From CAZCAQ01 sp964563965 (GTDB lineage Bacteria; Patescibacteriota; WWE3; UBA101185; UBA10185), in the NCBI GenBank assembly GCA_964563965.1, contig CAZLZI010000008.1, positions 1 to 27,470 of the forward strand: a stretch of 27,470 bases of DNA. Reading direction: 5' to 3'. Numbering within the stretch: the first letter of the stretch is position 1; every line of letters begins with the position of its first letter. The translations under genes were made by a program, and so were the position numbers. The notes under the pieces were generated by a model, which saw nothing but the letters and a program-made list of their open reading frames with translations, did no database searches and was not told the DNA's origin. Shown here one piece after another: positions 22,677 to 27,470 of this stretch.

Positions 22677-24608
22677 TTACTCACCAGATTCCCATTTTAT
22701 ATTGTAGTTCCCAAAAAACTGTTTCATTTGGAGCAAAAACTTAGGTTCATAAATGATATCTTCTGACGGGACATCATTATTATTAGTGCCCTGGAGTGTT
22801 CGCTGGAAAACAAATTTATCTGCTTTATAAATGCCTCGCATAACCAGTGTGTCTGATGCTTCGCCTTCACTTATATTATATGCCGTAAAAAAATCATCCT
22901 CTGCAAATATACCCGCTTCTATTAACTTTACATTTTTTGCAACATTGACATCTCCGCTTACTATGAAAAGAACGGCAGTTTGGGTTGTAGTATCTATATC
23001 AGCATTGATAGTTAAATCACCATTAATAAAGACAACTTGTGAAAAATTAGAAGTACGGTAAGCATTGGGTAGCGCGGATGAGCTCACTGTAAAATTACTA
23101 TTTTTATAATAGACGCCAGTAGAAGCCACAAGAGCTGTATTTAACGCTGTTTTACTCCCTGTTAAATTCCAGAAATAGTTGTAGTTTTTGCCTATAATAA
23201 CCGGTGCGTTTTTAAGCTCAAAGTTTTTAGATGAGGTGAAGAAATCAATCAAATTCCCTGAAGCTTCGACAAGACCATCAGAGTTATCGCCATCGGCTTC
23301 GGACAACATACTGATATTTTGATTTGATCTTACACTTCCTTCGTTTGAAAACTTTATCCAAGGGCCATTAATACAATAATCTTTCGATGCGCGGTTACCT
23401 GCCATATCTTCTGCTTCAAATCTAACCGTTTTGCATGTTTTCCAGTCATTGTTACAAAAATCTGTTTTTAATGTGATCATTGTTCCAGAATTTGCTCCAT
23501 TGGAAAAAGGCGGTGTGATAAGTATTACAGGTACACCCGGTTGCCACGTGCTATTACAGCTTAGTAAGTTAGAAAATCTCCCAAATGATCCAGGGTTTGC
23601 ATCTGTTTGATAGGTGTATCTATCCGATAAGATGGATAACCCTGACGTATCGTCATCCACAGTGGAATAAACATATAGTTCATGGCTAGAACCAATAATA
23701 CCTCTAATAGCACCCGAATCATGCCAATTACCTGGGGGAGTCATATCTTGCTTGAACTTCACACAGTTTTTTATAGGTGCAACGCATGAATATATTTCTG
23801 CATTGCCTGTATTATCAACGCTATAAAATTCTACGGTATGATCTGCGTTATCATTTGCGACAGTAAAGTTGGTTTTTGTAGATAAAATACTTGCAGTAAT
23901 TGTTGCTGCATCTAGATAAACCGTACCGCTGCCTGCTATACCTACATCCATATATACTCCTACCGAATTAGTTTGCGTGACCGTGTAGTCTAAGGTTAGT
24001 TTGGTCCAGTTAACATCGGTTGTTACTGATGAACTAGTAGCTAGTAACTGGACAGTATTATCATCGCCAATAGAATACATTTTAAAGTTAACACTCCCTG
24101 CAAGAGAGGAAGTTTTTACATAAATGCTTGAGGTCATGCTAGAGAGGGGAGTAGTAGCTGAAAATGTGTCTTTATTATTAATGCCGTGCCAAGTTCCACC
24201 AGTTGCAGAAATCTTAGCGGAAGCACTTGCATACCCAGTTAAAAAGTCTGTTACATCACGGGTATACGTGCCTTGAGCATCAACAACAGTTGCGTCCCAA
24301 GATGCAAGTCCCGAGCTTGTAGCTCCAGAAGTTTCAAAAGATGGATTAGGTGCAAGATTGATGGTGTTATTAAACGAGGTAGTTTGCCACGACCCGCCAT
24401 CAATACGGTAATTAATGTCTTTGACACCACTATCAAGGTCTGTAGCTTGAAGTTCAAAGGAGACTATGGATTTATACCAGCCATTTTTACCATCGGGATT
24501 AGTAGGTGTTTTGGTATAGGTAGTAGTTGGTGCGATGATATCAACAGCATAGGTATGCCCCATCAAAAATAGTGCTATAAGTAGGTAGGGCAGTATTTTC
24601 CTATACAT
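22677..24608 (-). CDS. Secreted multidomain protein (Ig-like, CBM-like, pilus-like end)
   Basis: 643 residues with a signal peptide of about 21 residues (LLIALFLMGHTYA). Residues 25-80 look like the first half of an OmpL47-type beta domain (NGWYKSIVSFELQATDLDSG, then INYRIDGGSWQ). Its second half appears at about 245-272 (HTVEFYSVDNTGNAE). Between them, about 84-240, is a jelly-roll-like domain starting NLAPNPSFE and ending GTVYLDAATI, as in carbohydrate-binding-type modules. Residues 280-420 form a Cys-containing beta region with a DMAGN segment, and 520-625 form repeated short strands (VVFINGDLTIN, LFIVSGDVNV) resembling pilus-associated or beta-helical surface proteins. No anchor motif is seen, so it is likely secreted or surface-bound. 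Function is unknown. Confidence 0.75.
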   Translation of the reverse strand: MYRKILPYLLIALFLMGHTYAVDIIAPTTTYTKTPTNPDGKNGWYKSIVSFELQATDLDSGVKDINYRIDGGSWQTTSFNNTINLAPNPSFETSGATSSGLASWDATVVDAQGTYTRDVTDFLTGYASASAKISATGGTWHGINNKDTFSATTPLSSMTSSIYVKTSSLAGSVNFKMYSIGDDNTVQLLATSSSVTTDVNWTKLTLDYTVTQTNSVGVYMDVGIAGSGTVYLDAATITASILSTKTNFTVANDNADHTVEFYSVDNTGNAEIYSCVAPIKNCVKFKQDMTPPGNWHDSGAIRGIIGSSHELYVYSTVDDDTSGLSILSDRYTYQTDANPGSFGRFSNLLSCNSTWQPGVPVILITPPFSNGANSGTMITLKTDFCNNDWKTCKTVRFEAEDMAGNRASKDYCINGPWIKFSNEGSVRSNQNISMLSEADGDNSDGLVEASGNLIDFFTSSKNFELKNAPVIIGKNYNYFWNLTGSKTALNTALVASTGVYYKNSNFTVSSSALPNAYRTSNFSQVVFINGDLTINADIDTTTQTAVLFIVSGDVNVAKNVKLIEAGIFAEDDFFTAYNISEGEASDTLVMRGIYKADKFVFQRTLQGTNNNDVPSEDIIYEPKFLLQMKQFFGNYNIKWESGE

Positions 24609-24621
24609 TTACTTAAATGTT

Positions 24622-24649
24622 ATCATATAAAGTTACTTTGATAGTACAA
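24622..24649 (-). promoter_or_regulatory. Predicted promoter of the secreted multidomain protein
   Basis: On the minus strand there is a -35 TTGTAC (24644-24649), 16-base spacer and -10 TATGAT (24622-24627). The ATG at 24608 is 13 bases after the -10, giving a leader of about six bases and no SD. Confidence 0.5.
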
Positions 24650-24718
24650 AAACACTCCAAATATTCTTACCGTTCGTATTTAAGTAAGTATTTTCGAAAT
24701 CGGTAGTAGAAAATCTTT

Positions 24719-24727
24719 TGCTATACT
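24719..24727 (+). promoter_or_regulatory. Predicted extended -10 promoter of the broken gene
   Basis: TGC-TATACT (-10 at 24722-24727) lies seven bases before the second ATG at 24735. An ATG at 24732 overlaps the usual start region. No clear -35 is seen. It argues that the N-terminal frame read from 24735 is the real start of the gene. Confidence 0.45.
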
Positions 24728-24734
24728 TGTAATG

Positions 24735-25299
24735 ATGTCAGAGACACCAAAAGTAGATCATTTAACTAAGACAGATGAATACGAAAGAGTGCGGGTTGAG
24801 CATGAATTCATGTGCCATTCGTGGGCAGGCCCGAATACAACAATAAGGGCAAGTCAAGGAACAGCTTTGCAAAGGAGTATGGTGTTTCCCCAATTGAATT
24901 CATTGCTTCGTGTANNNNNNNNNNNNNNNNNNNNNNNNNNNNNNNNNNNNNNNNNNNNNNNNNNNNNNNNNNNNNNNNNNNNNNNNNNNNNNNNNNNNNN
25001 NNNNNNNNNNNNNNAACAGCTTTGCAAAGGAGTATGGTGTTTCCCCAATTGAATTCATTGCTTCGTGTAATGAAGCACGTGCTGGTACATATCCTCCTAT
25101 GATGCCTCATGTTAATGCTATTAGAATTGGCGAGTTTGGAGATGAGAGATATACAACAGTTACTTATGCAATAGATGATTATGTGGCAGTTAGTGGATTT
25201 ATTAGGCCATCAGGAGTTGTAAACACTTATATAAGAGCAGATAAACCGTTTTTTAATCTTGATAAGCTTCTAACTAGTAGACAAATAAAGATAAAATAA
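24735..25299 (+). pseudogene. Hypothetical gene, interrupted by assembly gap and frame change
   Basis: From 24735 the frame reads MSETPKVDHLTKTDEYERV and continues to about EHEF (24809). After that, a second frame looks coding (PFVGRPEYNNKGKSRNSFAK) and continues across the gap to AIRIGEFGDERYTTVTYAI, with stop at 25299. Going from the first frame to the second needs one extra base near 24805-24815, so either the assembly has a one-base error or the gene is truly shifted. The 55 bases before the 100-N gap are identical to the 55 after it, so the gap probably hides no sequence. Collapsed, the product would be about 137 residues with no recognised family. The label pseudogene is provisional. 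Confidence 0.5.
24860..25069. repeat. Assembly gap of 100 N between two identical 55-base ends
   Basis: Bases 24860-24914 and 25015-25069 are identical (both start AACAGCTTTG and end CTTCGTGTA), and 24915-25014 are exactly 100 N. Such identical ends are typical of contigs that share a k-mer overlap but were scaffolded instead of merged. It is not a biological repeat as far as can be seen. Confidence 0.85.
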
Positions 25300-25366
25300 C
25301 TAACTCTAAGCTTCCAAAATGTATAGCACAGGTATTATCTATAAATGAAATTAAACATTCCTATAG

Positions 25367-26149
25367 CTACGGTAGGTTTTCAGTACAAGTCGTATATTCT
25401 TTCAAGTCCCTTTTATTGAGTTTTGATTCAAAGTATTTCACCCATTCTGTAGGTTTATGGTGATGATAAAGAGCCGTTTGTGCCTCTTGTGAAAAACCTT
25501 CCTGTTTGTGCGGAAACATTGCCGGTCGCCATGATACTTCATGCTGCCTATAGAAATCCTCTAATACTGAAGTAAGCACTTTTAGTGCCTTCAATCCGTC
25601 CAAGAAAGATATATCAATTGGAATCACATGTAGGTGTAATAGGTTGGTTTGTCGCTTTTTCCAATTCACATTTGCGTTAAATTTCTTATCTAAGCTTGTT
25701 TTGAACGGTTTCCACATATAAGAGCGTACTTCTTTTAAGTCATAAGATACACCATCGCTTTTTCGGCTCTTTAGCCAGATATGACCATGTATGACAGCAT
25801 CTCTGCAAACTGTAAGCTCCGTAATAAATATTAATAATTTGGGGTATGTTATTCCAATGTTTTTTACCTTCCATGTTAAGTTTTTCCACCTATTAAATCC
25901 CTCCAAGTTATATTGAAATGGAACTGCGTTTGCAAAACCCTCAAGGCTAGTTATGCATGCTACCAAAGCACTACTAGACTCAAAGTTTTCAGAGTTAGCT
26001 ATTAGTATCCGTGAACCTCCCTTACCCCTATCTGAGGTTTTGTTTTTTGCATACACTCTTGCTGCTTTATCCAAATGTAAAACGGCATGATCTAAAAAAG
26101 AAGCCCACTGTGTACTTATATATTTTTCTGCAAAATCAGTTGTTGACAT
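25367..26149 (-). CDS. HEPN-domain-like protein
   Basis: 260 residues, mainly helical, no signal peptide. CRDAVIHGH contains an R-x4-H motif (R116 to H121) with Asp next to the Arg, the catalytic signature of HEPN nucleases. It is preceded by ACITSLEGFANAV (62-74), which fits the conserved Glu/Asn-containing helix of HEPN domains of the ApeA/RiboL-PSP type. HEPN proteins often act as RNases in defence and toxin systems, but some are non-catalytic. No nucleotidyltransferase or other partner is adjacent, so a lone role is possible. The C-terminal part (about 165-260) is unrecognised. The assignment rests on motif and helix pattern only. Confidence 0.55.
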   Translation of the reverse strand: MSTTDFAEKYISTQWASFLDHAVLHLDKAARVYAKNKTSDRGKGGSRILIANSENFESSSALVACITSLEGFANAVPFQYNLEGFNRWKNLTWKVKNIGITYPKLLIFITELTVCRDAVIHGHIWLKSRKSDGVSYDLKEVRSYMWKPFKTSLDKKFNANVNWKKRQTNLLHLHVIPIDISFLDGLKALKVLTSVLEDFYRQHEVSWRPAMFPHKQEGFSQEAQTALYHHHKPTEWVKYFESKLNKRDLKEYTTCTENLP

Positions 26150-26156
26150 GTTTCAG

Positions 26157-26165
26157 ATTCTAACA
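26157..26165 (-). promoter_or_regulatory. Predicted leaderless promoter of the HEPN-like gene
   Basis: On the minus strand, an extended -10 TGT-TAGAAT (-10 at 26157-26162) lies seven bases before the ATG at 26149. No good -35 is visible and no SD is present. Confidence 0.5.
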
Positions 26166-26201
26166 GTCATTGTAGTATCTGTATAATCAAACTTATGTAA
26201 A

Positions 26202-26229
26202 TTGAAAATTTTGATAGAGCTATTATGCT
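26202..26229 (+). promoter_or_regulatory. Predicted promoter upstream of ychF
   Basis: -35 TTGAAA (26202-26207), 16-base spacer and -10 TATGCT (26224-26229). The predicted start is near 26237, about 128 bases before the ychF ATG. Confidence 0.5.
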
Positions 26230-26278
26230 GCATTAAAAGGTTTGTCATTTCAACAGAAACAAGAGATACTTAGAGCGG

Positions 26279-26308
26279 TTTTTGAGAGGGGAGCACCCCA
26301 CTCAAAAA
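26279..26308. promoter_or_regulatory. Strong near-palindromic hairpin in the ychF leader
   Basis: TTTTTGAG (26279-26286) pairs with CTCAAAAA (26301-26308), and GGGG (26288-26291) with CCCC (26296-26299). There is one A-A mismatch and an AGCA loop: 12 pairs in 30 bases. The 3' arm ends in A on both strands, so it lacks the U tract of an intrinsic terminator. Confidence 0.6.
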
Positions 26309-26352
26309 GAAGCATTGATTTATGCATACACACCTGTTAAAAAACTTAATAC

Positions 26353-26359
26353 AAAGGAG
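26353..26359 (+). promoter_or_regulatory. Shine-Dalgarno site of ychF
   Basis: AAAGGAG lies five bases before the ATG at 26365. It is the best correctly placed SD in the window. Confidence 0.75.
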
Positions 26360-26364
26360 CTTAC

Positions 26365-27470
26365 ATGAACCTCTCAATAGGTATAGTTGGACTTCCTAAT
26401 GTAGGGAAGTCTACATTATTTAATGCACTACTAAAAAAACAAGTCGCTTTAGCGGCTAATTACCCATTTGCCACTATAGAACCTAATGTTGGGATAGTAG
26501 ATGTTCCGGATCCTAGGCTTACACGACTGGCAAGTCTTATTAATGATGAATACGGTGCCAAAATCTCCCACAAACAAGTACCTGAAAAAGTTATCCCTGC
26601 TGTAGTTAAGTTTTATGATATCGCTGGTCTTGTTAAAGGAGCACATAAAGGGGAGGGGTTAGGTAATCAATTCTTGGGTCACATACGAGAAGTTGATGCC
26701 ATAGTTCATGTGGTTAGAGTGTTTACTGATTCAAATATCATTCGTGAAGGTTCAACTGATCCACTTACAGATATCGATACTATAAATATGGAGCTAATCT
26801 TTGCCGATCTTCAATCCATTGAGAAAAAAGCCCAAAAATTAGCGGATGATTTAAGGAGGTCAAAGGCTTCTGTACAAGGTGATATCGGCCAGGTGTGTAA
26901 TAAGATTGCTCAATGTTTGCAATTGGGAAAACCTGCATCTGCAGCAGATTTATCTGATGCAGAGCTTGAGATCGCAAAAGAGCTTAATTTATTAACCCAA
27001 AAGCCTATGATTTACGTACTAAATGTAGCAGAGGATGCATTAGGTAGAGGCATAGAGGAGCTTATAGATACAAGTAATACTCAATATGGGTTTGATGCGC
27101 AACATGCGATTAAAATTTCAGCTCGGCTGGAAGAAGAACTTGCATCGCTCGAAGGAGAAGACCGAGAGGCTTTTATGCAGGAGTTAGGTATAAATGTCAG
27201 TGGTTTGGATAAGCTTATTACTAGGGCATATAACATACTAAATTTGCAAACCTACTTTACAGCTGGACCTAAGGAAGTACATGCTTGGACTTATGAGATT
27301 GGTACTAAGGCACCACAAGCAGCAGGTATAATCCATACGGATTTTGAAAGGGGATTCATTAGTGCTCAAGTGTGTAGCTATAAAAACTATGTTGAATGCA
27401 AAACATGGAAAGGAGCCTTAGATAAGGGCTTAATAAGGTTGGAGGGTAAAGAGTATGTAATGCAGGATGG
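26365..27470 (+). CDS. ychF: Redox-regulated ATPase YchF (Obg family), 3' end cut by window
   Basis: 368 codons are present, against about 363-370 for the family, so only about the last ten residues are beyond the edge. The N-terminal P-loop is GLPNVGKST (residues 9-17), followed by NYPFATIEPNVGIV (switch I region) and DIAGLVKGAHKGEGLGNQFL (G3 and the YchF-specific stretch). In this family the NKxD motif is replaced, giving ATP preference; here the corresponding segment is MIYVLNVAED. The coiled-coil region lies around 140-210. The C-terminal TGS domain starts near QTYFTAGPKEVHAWT and continues to LEGKEYVMQDG. It binds ribosomes and has a role in stress responses. The start has a strong SD. 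Confidence 0.95.
   Translation, partial: MNLSIGIVGLPNVGKSTLFNALLKKQVALAANYPFATIEPNVGIVDVPDPRLTRLASLINDEYGAKISHKQVPEKVIPAVVKFYDIAGLVKGAHKGEGLGNQFLGHIREVDAIVHVVRVFTDSNIIREGSTDPLTDIDTINMELIFADLQSIEKKAQKLADDLRRSKASVQGDIGQVCNKIAQCLQLGKPASAADLSDAELEIAKELNLLTQKPMIYVLNVAEDALGRGIEELIDTSNTQYGFDAQHAIKISARLEEELASLEGEDREAFMQELGINVSGLDKLITRAYNILNLQTYFTAGPKEVHAWTYEIGTKAPQAAGIIHTDFERGFISAQVCSYKNYVECKTWKGALDKGLIRLEGKEYVMQD

Larger units (their letters stand above)
26242..26368 (+). other. Candidate small ORF spread over two frames before ychF
   Basis: Two adjacent frames look protein-like. One runs from a TTG at 26242 (SFQQKQEILRAVFERGAP) and stops at 26340 after a poor tail. The next frame (PTQKEALIYAYTPVKKLN) runs to a TGA at 26366-26368 that overlaps the ychF ATG as ATGA. 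A +1 shift at CCCC (26296-26299) would join them into a peptide of about 41 residues. This could be a real shifted gene, a sequence error, a relic or chance. No family is recognised. Confidence 0.3.

Noticed and set aside
24860..25069. True direct repeat or mobile-element target duplication at the gap
   Set aside because: The identical ends flank exactly 100 N, no element or transposase is present, and the coding phase is preserved on collapse. An assembly cause is simpler.
24808..25110. Several open frames running through the N stretch
   Set aside because: They exist only because N codons cannot create stops. Only the frame shared by both copies of the 55-mer looks coding.
26279..26308. Intrinsic terminator before ychF
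   Set aside because: The hairpin is strong, but there is no U tract after it on either strand, and ychF with a good SD follows downstream.
1..27470. CRISPR arrays, insertion sequences, prophage genes, or TGA recoding
   Set aside because: No spaced direct repeats, transposase or phage structural genes were seen. TGA ends several genes at the expected places (such as 14680), so the standard bacterial code applies.

Overview
This AT-rich, gene-dense window looks like the chromosome of a small-genome bacterium, most likely a member of the Patescibacteria (Candidate Phyla Radiation). The support is indirect: compact versions of housekeeping proteins (EF-Ts of about 152 residues, YbeY of 102), genes packed with overlaps or gaps of a few bases, a sortase-type LPDTG surface protein, large Cys-containing secreted proteins of unknown function, and shortened operons (rpsB-tsf-frr without pyrH, mreBCD-mrdA without rodA). 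TGA is used as a stop (for example at the end of ybeY), so this is not a TGA-recoding lineage such as Gracilibacteria. The class-level assignment is inference; no 16S gene is present.

Layout. 160-398 (-): tRNA-Thr(UGU), tRNA-Tyr(GUA) and tRNA-Thr(GGU), nearly abutting. 468-1168 (+): a small iron-permease-family membrane protein and rpmB. 1165-2599 (-): def-fmt. 2650-6827 (+): the elongasome genes mreB, mreC, mreD and mrdA (PBP2). 6841-9685 (+): a heavily diverged DprA-like protein followed by topA. 9764-10336 (-): an unknown protein. 10663-13696 (+): rpsB, tsf, frr and rseP, behind a structured leader. 13759-17464 (+): HIT protein, rpsU, ybeY, pth, dnaX and recR. 17461-20553 (-): a 945-residue DUF11-repeat LPDTG surface protein and a small unknown gene. 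20765-22673 (+): a PH-like membrane protein and cysS. 22677-24608 (-): a secreted multidomain protein. 24735-25299 (+): an unknown gene broken by a 100-N gap and a frame change. 25367-26149 (-): a HEPN-like protein. 26365 to the edge (+): ychF, truncated only at its last few codons.

The most consistent signal is regulatory. About a dozen genes have a recognisable -10 box 6-9 bases before the start codon, usually with a -35 16-18 bases further up, so the predicted transcript begins at or next to the start codon. These mRNAs would be leaderless. The -35 boxes often lie inside the end of the preceding gene. Shine-Dalgarno motifs are clear for only a few genes (tsf, ychF, probably pth). I used this rule to choose several start codons (topA, HIT, recR, PH-like protein). 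The exceptions are informative. rpsB has a roughly 130-base leader with a possible 5' pseudoknot. rpsU has the strongest SD-like motif in the window, but placed 36 bases upstream behind a hairpin. ychF has a long leader with a near-perfect hairpin and an apparent two-frame small ORF.

Functionally, the window combines translation (tRNAs, S2, S21, L28, EF-Ts, RRF, Def, Fmt, Pth, YbeY, CysRS, YchF), rod-shape peptidoglycan synthesis (MreBCD, PBP2), DNA maintenance (TopA, DnaX, RecR, DprA-like) and a cell-surface set (DUF11 protein, secreted Ig/CBM-like protein, RseP-type protease).
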